Below are positions 1 through 10,000 of a stretch of DNA of 31,556 nucleotides, one piece after another (the first letter of the stretch is position 1; each line of letters begins with the position of its first letter). The translations under genes were made by a program, and so were the position numbers. The notes under the pieces are model-generated. The model was not told where the DNA came from. It saw only the letters and a list, made by a program, of their open reading frames with translations, and did no database searches. The DNA comes from Phaeoceros laevis (lineage: Eukaryota > Anthocerotophyta > Anthocerotopsida > Notothyladales), in NCBI GenBank assembly GCA_049999765.1, contig JBNGIQ010009497.1:336281-367836 (forward strand), read 5' to 3'.

Positions 1-1421
1 TTATTGCATAAGTGGAGTCATAATTCTTCATATCAGATGGAGTTTGTTTTGGGTCGTTTGCTTGAGACTCTGTCCATATAAACTTCTCTTCCATGCCTAC
101 AGAATTTCATGAAACATCTTCCACAACAGCTTGAACTGATGTTCCACCAACAAGTACTGGAGTCATTCTTGTAAATCCAAGTATGTTAAATAGAGTACCT
201 CAAATGCAAGCTCTTGCATGGCCTACCTTTCTACGGCCTTTGCTATTTTTATCATGAACTTTGCACTTCCCCTTTCTTTCCATGTCTTTCCATGTCAAAC
301 TTGCACTGCCTTGCGCCGCAAGCGCCGCAAACCACAAAGAGTTTGGTGTAAATCTAAGATATGGCCATTTATGTCTTTAGGAGTTGTCTTCAGGGTTGGT
401 ATTAGGTTTTTAGGTATTGGTACAATTACTAGCAATCTTACATTCAAAGCTACATACTTTGATCATACTAGCAAGCCAATAAATCATATCAATATACAAG
501 TAATCTTTACAATGATCTTGAAAGTAATAGGTAGCATACTTTCTATACCATATTTACACTAATCTATATACTTTTACTAATCTACATACATAATAATTTC
601 CGGCAATATTCAAGTCTACCCGGCAAATTATCCCGTCCTTAGGAAAAGGAACTATCCAAAATCCGACAATACGAAGTTACTACCGGTTTAATACCTGCAT
701 CCGGAAGATTTTTCCCCAACCGGTCAACTCCTTAAATCAACCGGTCATTATACTAGTGCGGCCGGTTTTTGGTGGACACGAGACTCTCGTGTCATAAGTA
801 AGTGTTGCGTGGTTCCAGTTTGCCTAGAAGTGGTAAATGGCTTTGCACGCGTGTCAACCCCTATGCAATCAGCAATCCGGACTGACAAATCGTGGACATC
901 GCAGTTTCCGTCGCACAGCGTCGCTTTTACACGGTGAATAGCCTACCACTGAAGTTTCACCCTCTGGAGTCTGACCTAGAGCTATATTTGTTGAAGGGTG
1001 ACTAATCCTCGTACTCATCGTGCCCGTCAAAGCGGCCGTTACTTATAGGATGGCTGTGATCAGGATCAGGTGAGGAACCAAAATGGTACATGTGTCTTCC
1101 TTCAACTCAACACGTTTAATCTCAGGATGCTCCCTTTTTCAGATATATGGAATGGAGTTTTACACATTGCCGAGGGATCCTGGCAATTGAATGTTGGAAA
1201 TGTAGGATGACAGTCCTTGAATTGGGAGTACTACAATACAGCTACTTACATACAATAATATGTGGAGAGTCTAGTACCAGCACAGTCAGTGTTGTTCCCG
1301 TGCCGGGAGGAAGAAGAAGACGAAAAGCCCGCTGGATGTTCACAGCAGCTGCAGGGAGATGATACAAGGAAGGGCAAGGGGGGGGAGGAAAAGAAAAGAC
1401 CCTGAGCAAACAATTCCATAG
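1..1421. other. Left intergenic region, no gene seen
   Basis: No open frame here shows a recognisable domain or a believable exon structure. Open frames at 218-562 (+) and 1147-1362 (+) have no family features. On the minus strand between about 240 and 1 a coding-like stretch can be read with an internal stop, which could be a transposon or gene remnant running off the left edge; I cannot name it. From about 600 to 770 the DNA is rich in CCGG and ACCGGT motifs, followed by a 19-nt perfect inverted repeat at 775-793. The stretch nearest 1421 is the 3' flank of the cytochrome b561 gene. Confidence 0.5.
775..793. repeat. Short perfect inverted repeat
   Basis: GACACGAGA and TCTCGTGTC are separated by a single C, giving a 9-bp arm palindrome with centre at 784. 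It lies next to a cluster of CCGGT motifs. It could be a protein-binding palindrome or chance; nothing else identifies it. Confidence 0.5.
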
Positions 1422-2123
1422 CTACTCAATAGGAGCATACCCCTCCTCCTCGGCTGCGTGCTGAGGAAGGACGGCAGCCAGCACCACCAGTCCCCCGAAC
1501 ACCGCCACCAGGATGCCCAGGCCGTTGATGAGCAGAGGCTCGAAGTCGTAGTGCCCGAAGACCTTGTTGTTCTGCAAAAAGGTGAGCTTCTCCAGAATGC
1601 CGGTCTCCACCGTGGCCAGGCCCAGCCCGTAGATGAAGAGGCCCAGGAAGACGTGCCAGGGCAGGACCTGCTTGCGCGCCGGGGGGCTGCCGCCGGGGTA
1701 CCAGAAGGTGACGAAGCCGACGATCCACTGCACACCGAACAGGACGGCGGTCGTGAGGCCCAGCCACGAGTGCAGGCTGTAGAGGTTGTCGATTGCGCTC
1801 TCGTTGTGGTACTTGAAGGCGGCCCAGATGCCGACGATCCCTAGCAGCAGCGCAGCCAGCTGCAGGCCCAGGTGCCAGCCCTTGCGGTACTGCTTGCTGC
1901 CCCCAAGGGTTTTGTAGATGAGGATGGCCTCGCTGGAGATGAAGAGGAAGCCCCCGATCATGAGCGGCGGGTGCAGGTTGAAGATGAGGTTCTTGTCGGA
2001 GGACTCCCACGCCAGCCCTCCCCGGTACTTGATGGACCAGACGAACACCAGCACAATGGCCGCCACCCCCAGGACGTGCACCGCGTAGCTCACCGGCAGC
2101 GGCCCTACGCCGTAAGCCGCCAT
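1422..2123 (-). CDS. CYB561: Cytochrome b561, ascorbate-dependent transmembrane oxidoreductase (233 aa, intronless)
   Basis: Plant cytochrome b561 passes electrons from cytosolic ascorbate across the tonoplast or another endomembrane to monodehydroascorbate or ferric iron. The protein reads as six hydrophobic helices, with the four conserved haem histidines at about H51 (NLHPPLM), H84 (KGWH), H118 (SLHSWLG) and H157 (PWHVFLG). It also has the family blocks YRGGLAW, NLYSLHSW, FWYPGG and TGILEKLTFLQ. Length equals the usual 230-240 aa. I start at the ATG at 2123-2121 (MAAYGVG); the open frame extends upstream to 2267, but that part is polar and unlike the family. The gene is one uninterrupted exon with a high G+C at third positions, unlike every neighbour. 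It is head-to-head with the phosphatase gene 385 bp away. The family call is very secure; the membrane location is inferred from relatives. Confidence 0.95.
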   Translation of the reverse strand: MAAYGVGPLPVSYAVHVLGVAAIVLVFVWSIKYRGGLAWESSDKNLIFNLHPPLMIGGFLFISSEAILIYKTLGGSKQYRKGWHLGLQLAALLLGIVGIWAAFKYHNESAIDNLYSLHSWLGLTTAVLFGVQWIVGFVTFWYPGGSPPARKQVLPWHVFLGLFIYGLGLATVETGILEKLTFLQNNKVFGHYDFEPLLINGLGILVAVFGGLVVLAAVLPQHAAEEEGYAPIE

Positions 2124-2508
2124 TGTCCCGGTCCTGTGCTGCGGCTGCTGCTTCTTCTTCGAATTCTTCGTCTTCGCCTCGGTGATGGCGGATGAGAGTG
2201 ATGCTGACTGAGCTTCCGGGCCAAGTCTGCTCTGTAAGAAGAGGGCCTGGAGGAGGCAGATTTGCACTAGGTCGCGTGGCAGTCAGGACAACGGCACACG
2301 CCAATCGGGCCATCGGGCCCCAGGAGGGGAAAGGTACTGGGTCAACTTTGCCACGAGCCCCAAATAAGCGCCGTCTAATGCTGGTGAGGTTAATGCAAGT
2401 TGATTGTGCCATTGCTAAGTGATTGAGCTCAAATCCGTCGAGGGTGGATGGAGTGGGGTTTGCTGCCAGGAGGGGGATCCCTCCTCGCCTGTACTGCTGC
2501 CCTCCTCG
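2124..2508. promoter_or_regulatory. Shared head-to-head intergenic region (cytochrome b561 / LPP epsilon)
   Basis: These 385 bp separate the start codons of two divergent genes and must contain both 5' UTRs and both promoters. No clear TATA box is visible for either direction. The reading frames that run through it on both strands look like extensions of the neighbouring coding sequences. Confidence 0.5.
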
Positions 2509-3604
2509 ATGCTTCTTCTTCGACCTATTCTACCTCGCTCTGGAGCGTGCCTGCAGGTTGGACCGGGAACACCGCTGCTGAAGAAGAAGAGCTTGAGATT
2601 CATCCCAGTCAAGCTGCCTCCCCGGGGTTCGCCCTCCCTATGGAGGCGGACACTCGCCATGAAGGGGGGCGAGGTCAAGCGGGAAAGTGGAGGAGATGTT
2701 GTTCAACCTTTCGAGCTGGAGCAGCTCACGCAGGAGAAACCCCCGTCTTCCTCGTCCAGTAACAGAGGGGCCTCGCTGGCTCGGATCAACAGCAGCATCA
2801 ACAGACTGGTGAGTGTGACCGACTCGCTGTGGAGCGCCTTATCCACACTCTCTCGCATCCAGGTTGAACTGGCGCAGCCATGATGGTTGCAGACCAAGTG
2901 GATTGTGCTGGTGGCGGTGGTAGGGGTGGTGGTCTGGAAGCATGATGACGCTGTGCTGTGGGCGGGAATTGGTGCGGTTCTGAACAGCGGCAATTCCAAA
3001 TTGCTTAAGCGGATCATCAAGCAGGAGCGCCCCCTCTCGGCTCTACACCTCAAAGCAGACCCTGGGATGCCGTCTTCGCACGCACAGTCGCTCGGCTTTG
3101 TTGCCAGCTATGCAGCAATTGGATGTAATTGCGATTTCTCTGGCCATCAGTTTTGCCCGGCTGGAGATTATGATTTTGGCTTGTGACTCTTAATGATGCT
3201 AGCAACGTTGGATGATTGCAGATCTTTCATTGCAGGGCCTGCACCCTGGAGCAATCGCCGTAGCTTCTGGGATTTTGCTTCTTGCCTCTTACATGGTAAT
3301 GTGGTCAGTTTCTGGCCTGGTACGTACGGTGCTTGCAAGAACGCTTCTACTTACCTCCGCCCTGCTGATTATGCAGGCCTGGCTGAGAGTCGCCGAAGGG
3401 TTGCACACTCCAGCCCAAGTGATCGTGGGTGTTGTTGTGGGGTCTCTCATGGCGGGGCTCTGGCTCGGGATCTGGCTGTACACGGTGAAGACGCTTGTGA
3501 GCTCGCAACAGTGGGCACGGTACTGCTTGGATGGCGCATGCGCACTTGCAGGAGTGCTCTTTTTCATCTTTGGTGTGCGTGAATGGAGGATCAGAGATCT
3601 GTGA
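2509..3604 (+). CDS. LPPE: Lipid phosphate phosphatase epsilon-type, plastid PAP2 family (277 aa, 4 exons)
   Basis: It dephosphorylates phosphatidic acid to diacylglycerol in the plastid envelope, by homology to Arabidopsis LPPepsilon. Exons: 2509-2808, 2893-3124, 3222-3295, 3377-3604; all introns are GT-AG and phases agree (0, 1, 0). The three PAP2 motifs are visible: K-x6-RP in LKRIIKQERP, PSSHAQS, and WLRV-x4-LHTPAQ. The last has Gln where many PAP2 enzymes have Asp, as in the epsilon group. About 90 N-terminal residues rich in Ser, Arg and hydroxylated residues look like a transit peptide. The ATG at 2509 is the first in frame; the longer open frame to 2419 begins with GTG. Four to five hydrophobic segments follow the first motif. 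Intron 3 (3296-3376) is 81 nt and open, so unspliced RNA would stay in frame. Length matches the family (about 280 aa). Confidence 0.93.
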
Positions 3605-4111
3605 GAGCGCATAAAAGGTTGTGTGGTAGCAAGTATTCCCATGTTTATTAGGACATGAGGACATAGTTCCGGGTTCTCCTTTTCAGTGCGACAAATCTTT
3701 CCCACAATTAATTTGCGCAGCAACACACATGTTTGTTCCTGAGAACTGGGGTCAGTTTATTGTACAAGTTAAGACTGAAAACTGCGGAAGCCGTCTGCGT
3801 AGTCAGTTCAAAACAACCAACAGCAGACCTAAGGAGGGAACGGCTTCCGAGCCGAAGCAGCGGCTGGCAAAATCTGCTCAGAAAAAAAGTGAGAATTTAC
3901 TACCTATTGATAATCTTGGGACTTGGCTTCACTATCGTTATCCATCGCGTTATCCAGCTCGTTATCCTCCGCCTCCACTACTACACGCCTGCACATGGAC
4001 AACAAAGAGTAAGTAGATTTAACTTCTGAAGCAAAGACGGTTAACCCACTGGATGCCTTGTGAAGATGAAGACACAGAAGAAAAGCTACAGCTGGGAATG
4101 GTACAGCTTTC
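3605..4111. other. Tail-to-tail spacer between LPP epsilon and the UBA-protein gene
   Basis: Both flanking genes end here, so it should hold two 3' UTRs. A minus-strand AATAAA (TTTATT on the + strand at 3756-3761) is a candidate poly(A) signal for the UBA-protein gene. Open frames at 3729-4029 in both plus frames have no family features and are most likely chance. Confidence 0.45.
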
Positions 4112-5763
4112 TTAGTAGTCCTGATCTGCAGCAGTGAAAGTGACCTGTGACAAAACACTCAAGTTGTATAAGTACCCAGGTTGTCTTTGATCTCTCCACA
4201 GACCACTGCGACTCCTACTGCCACCAGCTGCCCCATCCATGTCTGCAGCCCCAATTCCAGGATCGTGTGGGTATTGCCAGGTTCGCTGGAGCTTTTTTGG
4301 AGGATCGGGGCACCAGGAGCTTGAAGGCAGCCTGCCTCTGCATTTAGCAGACTGCTCTTGCCCGCAACTTGCATGTTCCCCGTCGTAGGGCTCCAATTGC
4401 TGATTTACAGCACATTTAAGGGGTTGGTTCCCAGCAACATCAAGCTGCAAGTCGGGTGCATACTCTGGCCCATCCACAGATCGGGTATCATCCTCTGTGC
4501 TAGTACCAGTTGAAGCCACGTAAACCAAATCAGCTTCCCGCAGTGGGTCACCAGAGACTCTGTGAGGTTGCGGTTCATCTATGTCCATAATGGAAGTCCA
4601 GCCTTCATCCACCCCATCGTCATCATCCTCCTCTTCATCCGGACACATGGGGAACTCAAATGCTGGACCAATTTCTCCTACATCTGGCTGTAAACCTCCC
4701 CGGAAAATCTGAGCTGCTTCACTCATTCTCAACGCAGCAGACTGAAAGGCAAGGTCTCTCCGCCTCACACGTTCTCCATCCAGATCTAAACTTCCACCAT
4801 TCCTTCCTGTCCTCCCACGCTCATGACTACGAACGTCTGATGGTGCGAAAAACGGACCTCCAGCAGGTGAGGACCGTTGGGAGTGACCCTGACTAAGGTC
4901 ATTTGAACTGTGCATGTTAGAGGTGGCACCGTTCACTCTGATGAATCCTGTACCGTCCACCCTAGTGGATCCTGCACCGTCAACCCTAGTGGATCTTGCA
5001 GGTGCTGCATCACACCACAAAACAAGAGAGCAAAACATCATATGCTGGACCGACGACAAAATTACAAATACTAGACCTTGAACACACTAGCGATAACAGC
5101 AAGCAGGCAACAAGAGTTTCTTGGGCCCTTGCCTTGGACAACGGTTCCTTGGACGTTGTCAACAATACTCTCTGCTGGTGTATCCTTCTCGTACCGTAAC
5201 AACTTCTTGGTCCTGTCCAACTCCGCAAGAGACTTCCGCTTGATGCTATCTCTTTCCTGCTTCAGGAAAAATCAACAAATCAGTAAGCACAGGAACAAAA
5301 CTCCATGCATCCGGAAATCCAACTCAGAGAGAATAGTCATCCATTCCAGGAGAGGAGACATGATTGACAGATACGTACCTGAGTTTTTGGAAGTGGGACT
5401 TGCTGATGGTTCAGCTCACTTGGCAGGGCCTGGGGCACCACTGCATCTGCGCAGGAGGTCACGGGAAACATCCTGACGCAATTAGTGCTTCCGCCAGTTG
5501 ACTCTGAGTAGGAGACGGAAGCTGTGGGAGGGCAACCATTCTGGGAGCGTGGGGTGAGGGAGTTGGAGTCGGCATAGTCTTGGACGTTCGGTATGCACCC
5601 TCGTCGAGCTTGCTCTTGCCACTGTCGAAGCTGCTGCACCGCAGCGTCCAAGCTTGAGCTGTTTTTCAGAGCACATTCACACCAGTCAATCGGGAAACCC
5701 ATTGCCACCAGGCGTTCAGCCATGCTGCTCACCCAGTCTCGGTTCCCGAATTCCAGAATGTTC
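4112..5763 (-). CDS. UBA-domain protein with acidic C-terminal region (5' end missing)
   Basis: Function not recognised. Exon 5379-5763 encodes a block beginning LEFGNRDWV and a UBA-like fold: AERLVAMGFPIDWCECAL followed by SSLDAAVQQLRQW, with the MGF loop typical of ubiquitin-associated domains. It ends at a good donor (CAG/GTACGT) in phase 0. The next exon starts at 5256 after a CAG acceptor and encodes a charged, probably helical stretch (KRKSLAELDRTKKLL); its donor is unclear (5169 or 5088, both phase 1). The last exon, 4112-5004, opens with three imperfect 8-residue repeats (STRVDGAG type) and continues with an Arg-rich and then a very acidic part (PDEEEDDDDGVDEGW). Exon 5379-5763 begins in phase 2, so at least one upstream exon is missing; a candidate lies near 6104-6160 but I do not trust it. 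A ubiquitin-binding role is inferred from the UBA-like motif only. Confidence 0.55.
4936..5000. repeat. 24-bp tandem repeat inside the UBA-protein last exon
   Basis: Units at 4936-4959, 4960-4983 and a partial 4984-5000 share CCTAGTGGATC-TGCACCGTC. Because the period is 24 nt, the repeat stays in frame and encodes eight-residue units on the minus strand. Confidence 0.7.
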
Positions 5764-7086
5764 CTGAAAAAATGCTCTGGTTCTTTTATTTCTGGGGCAC
5801 ACTGGACTCAGATTCGCTCAATGCCTCTGCAGACAGAGAGATGGGGTAGCTAACAGGGGGTGTTGGCTCTAGCTAGGTCCAGTAGCTCAAGCCAGCAATT
5901 CAACCAAACTAGGAACCAGGCACCACATATCACAATTCTGTGCACACCACACCCCAACTATAGGTCCAGAGCTGCGGACCTCAGTCATCCGGCCATCCAA
6001 CCCAGCACCAACTCCCCTTTGCAACTCCTCCTAAAACCCCAACCACTGCAATTTGCTGCGCTCCTCTCCCCCTGCTTCCCGCCACAGCTCACAGCCACCT
6101 CTCACTACGAAATGCGCATGCTTGCAGCAACCTGTCACAGAAAACCAGCATGCAAGCAGAGCCCCGGTTTAGTCCGCACAATTCCACGAGCCGAGTGGAT
6201 TGTGAGCCTCCCTCAGATCCAAAGGACGGTGGCGGAGCTCCGGTGAAGGGCGGAGCTGAAGAATGTACACCTGGGGCAGAGCAGGGTAGGGGCAGAAAGG
6301 GCATAGCATGGCATGGCAGGGTAGGATAGATTGCATGCTTTTACCACCGCCTGACTCTTCCAACAGGGGGGCACAGCCCCAGAGGAGATGGATAGGGCGG
6401 CGGGTAATACGGTAGCCGCAGAGGCAAACAGAGGTTACACACTGTTTGCCTCTACAGATCTTTCGCCCTGACCCTGCACCTAGCTGGATAAATCCAAACA
6501 AATATCCTCGCGAACCGGGCTGTTTCCCGAACTTTCCCTAGAAACTTCACACCACAATCAGTGGATAAAATGTTCATCCGCCTCTGCCGGGCCTATTCTT
6601 CACCACCACGACCGCGGCGGTGCTGTGCCCTCCGGTGACGAGAGGGGAACATTCGAGGGCAGAGGCACGCCCACCTTTTTGTATCCTTGCACGGCGAAAC
6701 CCCGGCAGAACTCTACCGCTTATCGCGTCCGGATATAAGGGGGGTATCCACCCGATCCGTGCGGCTCGGGCCGAGCCTGCCAGTAGATACGGTTCAGATT
6801 CGTACCGTGCAGCCCATGTGGAGGCTCCATGTGACAACGTTAAATTAAACGCCCAAGGAAGGCGTGCATGATCTTCCTCCGTCCACGTCGCTCGCATTTT
6901 GTCACATGGCTCTACGTTCGGTGTCGTGTACGGAACCTGATGCTTCACCTGATGAGTTGAACTGTCGCACTGGCGCAAGCGGTTTGATTGGCGTGCGCGT
7001 GATTGTGCCTGCAATTAGTGGGAGCTTGAGGTTGGAAATATCCGGTGGCACAAACCCGACTTGGTGGTGGAGTGTAGCGTGGGGCG
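5764..7086. other. Head-to-head region between UBA-protein gene and MoCo sulfurase gene
   Basis: This 1.3-kb stretch should hold the missing 5' exon(s) of the UBA-protein gene and the promoters of both genes. Open frames at 6089-6501 and 6574-7014 (-) and 6620-7244 (+) are low-complexity or shadowed and I do not accept them. A possible TATA-like GATATAAG lies near 6731-6738 on the + strand, about 350 bp upstream of the sulfurase start codon. A strong hairpin is listed separately. Confidence 0.4.
6420..6453. repeat. Perfect 12-bp inverted repeat (hairpin)
   Basis: AGAGGCAAACAG at 6420-6431 and its exact complement CTGTTTGCCTCT at 6442-6453 are separated by 10 nt. It lies in the divergent intergenic region. 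It could be a stem-loop in a 5' UTR or a dyad binding site. Confidence 0.65.
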
Positions 7087-10000
7087 ATGGCAGAGAGTTT
7101 GCAGGAGTTACTGTTCAGATGGCTGCGTTTCGTGGTCGGCCTGGTCAGTCAGCAGGTGAAGCTCTTGCCAGCTCTTTTGCAAGGGAAGGCAGTCGCAGTG
7201 GAAGTAGCTTCTCAGAGAGTAGCAGGAGACGCCGTGTCAGCTGAGAAGCAGGAGTTCCTCCGGACATATAGGGGACAGTATGGGTACCCCAACGGCCGTT
7301 TGTCAATCGACCTCCTCCGATCTACGGAATTCAAGCGGCTGGGGGGTACGTCGATGTGCTTTAAAGCTCGTCCTTCTTCACGCATCTTGTACCCCTCGAG
7401 TTCCCATAATTGGCAGTTGGTTTTATGTGTCAGCAGGGACTGTCTACTTGGATCATGCTGGAGCTACATTGTACACAGATGGACAGTTGCAAGCTGTTCT
7501 ACAAGATTTGTCCGAGAACCTTTACGGAAATCCTCGTATCTAATGGGTTGTGACCTTTTAGATTGTTGTTATTACGTGTGAAAAAATCCCAGTGCTGGCA
7601 CTTGTGTCAGGCGTCAATTAAATGGCATAATTGTGGTACTAACTACTTGTTCTGGACTCATTCTTGAATGATCATACGACTGGCTTTCTTTCTTAACGTT
7701 GTAGACAGCCAAAATGACAGCAGCACAAGGACCGCAGAGCTGCTTGAGTCTGCTCGTTCCCAAGTGACAGCCTAAACCTTTACTCGAAGACTAGTTATGA
7801 TGAATGGTCAGCTTTGAGGTGTTGGAAATGCTTCAAGTGCTTACATGAATTTTGAATAGTGCACACAGTAGTGAGTTGAAGGTACTCTAAGGTCAAGGCT
7901 AAATGAGTCATGTTCATCTTAACTCTTGGGACGTGCTTCGGATGCAGTAGTCTTAGCTGGATTTTTGTTTTTCAGGTTCTGAAATTATGCAATGCCTCTG
8001 TAGCTGACTACAAGTGTATCTTCACATCTGGGGCAACAGCTGCGTTGAAGCTTGTTGGCGAGTCATTTTCTTGGACCAGTTCCAGCCATTACCTGTACAC
8101 TATGGAGAATCACAACAGTGTGCTTGGGTTGAGAGAGTATCCACTACGCTTTGCTTTCAAGTTTCAGGTTGGCCAATGAACTGGTCTTGTTTCTGAAAAA
8201 CTAATGAGGTAACTTTGTATTTGACCTTGACCCAACTGAAGATACGCCTTGGAAAAAGGTGCCACAGTTACTGCAGTCGATCTTGAGTGCACTGGTGGGG
8301 GGCCTGATTGTGTGAGGAATTTCAATCTAAGAAAGCCACAAAGGCGCAACGGTTTTTCGGTTATAGATAGTGAAGGTGAGCACTAGGTGGTGGCTTTTAT
8401 GTGTAGAAACCTGGCTGTGCTCCGAATGTTTTCTGCCATTCGTGACATCCTCGTTTTTCTGTTAGCAGGGGAGGTTTACAACCTGTTTGCATTCCCGGGA
8501 GAGTGTAACTTCTCTGGTGCAAAGACTAACCTTGAGTTGATACACTATGTCAAACGGGGCAGCCACATCAAGGAGGGCAGGTAATGTTTACGGAGAGAAT
8601 TTGAGATGCCCAGTTCCGAGCCATGTGTGTTTTTTTGAGCTTCGTGTGACTAATGTTGGACAGTCCAATGATGGAGCTTTTCAGGGGTAAATGGATGGTG
8701 CTTGTAGATGCTGCAAAAAGTTGTGGAACATCCCCTCCTGATCTTTCACGGTATCCTGCTGACTTTGTTGCCATCTCCTTTTACAAGGTAAGTGTTTCCG
8801 GGGCTTCTCTATGCAAGGTCATGCGGTCATATAGCAATAAAGAGAACAGTCCTGTAACCTACTCTATTTTCTGTTCACAGGTTTTTGGATATCCGACGGG
8901 ACTTGGGGCGCTACTTGTCCGAAATGGTATGCCACTCATAGTTTCGGAAGATTATTGCAAAGCAGCAGAGTGAAAGGTTGATAGTATGCAGCTCACTAGC
9001 TACTGCGATGTTTTGCAGAGGCTGTCAAGTCGTTGCGGAAGAAATACTTCAGTGGTGGTATGTATGGTTGAAGTTTTTTGTCTAGGATTGTGCTGCATCA
9101 AAGCATCTCATGGTCATTCAGGTACTGTATGCTGCAGGCACGGTGTCGGTCTCAATTGCCGATGTTGATTTTATGAAAAGAAGGGACAGAATGGAACATT
9201 GGCTGGAAGATGGGACTCCTTCATTTCTGGCTATTGCGGCCCTTCGTCATGGTTTTGCTGTGGTGAATGAATTAACCCTACCTGCCATCCAGCGGTGAGT
9301 TTCTCTACAGTGGGGTATCTGGTAGATTAGTATAGTTGGGTTGGAACATCTTCTACAGTGCTCCTACTTGTTACTCTGGCACCACCGGGATTAGTTCATT
9401 AAAGCCTGTTAAATGTTACAGGCATGCAGGGGCACTGACGAAGTTCACAGTGTCCAAATTAACAAGCATGCGGCACTGGAATGGAAAGGAGGTTTGCACA
9501 CTGTATGGAAACCATTCTAAATTAGGTGGACGCGCTGTGGTACTTAAATATCTTGAAACCTGCTTTGGGCCAGTCATGATGTTGTTACGTTTTTGCTTGG
9601 CAGTGGAAGAACCAGAAAGTGTAGTAGACTGCATGATGTAAGCTAGTACAATCTGTATCTCATGTGCAACAGGCATACTGGGGCCACCTATGCGAGCAAG
9701 GTCCGGTTATTGCTCTCAATCTCAAGAGGTCAGATGGATCGTGGGTTGGGTACCATGAAGTTGAGAGATTGGCGTCGTTGAATAACATTCATCTTCGGGT
9801 ACTGGGGAAATTTTTTCTGGGATGTTGACGTGCGAATGATTCATGTAGTTGTGTTCGAATCGGTTTGAATAGTCATGTTTGTAGGATGAGAATAAGGGAA
9901 AACTGCTTGTACCTGAATTACTGCAATCTTCTTATATGCACTTGGCACATCTCAGGGTGGGTGCTTCTGCAATCCTGGCGCATGTGCTAAGTTCATTGAG

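Noticed and set aside
218-562. 114-residue plus-strand open frame at the left edge
   Set aside because: AT-rich, no motif; the opposite strand nearby looks slightly more coding-like but contains stops.
1340-2412. Several long open frames on both strands overlapping cytochrome b561
   Set aside because: They arise from the GC-rich codon use of the real gene; they are low-complexity (Ala/Arg/Pro/Gly) and have no domain.
6574-7014. 146-residue minus-strand open frame upstream of the MoCo sulfurase gene
   Set aside because: No motif, composition unlike the neighbouring genes, overlaps plus-strand frames, and lies in a region that must hold two promoters.
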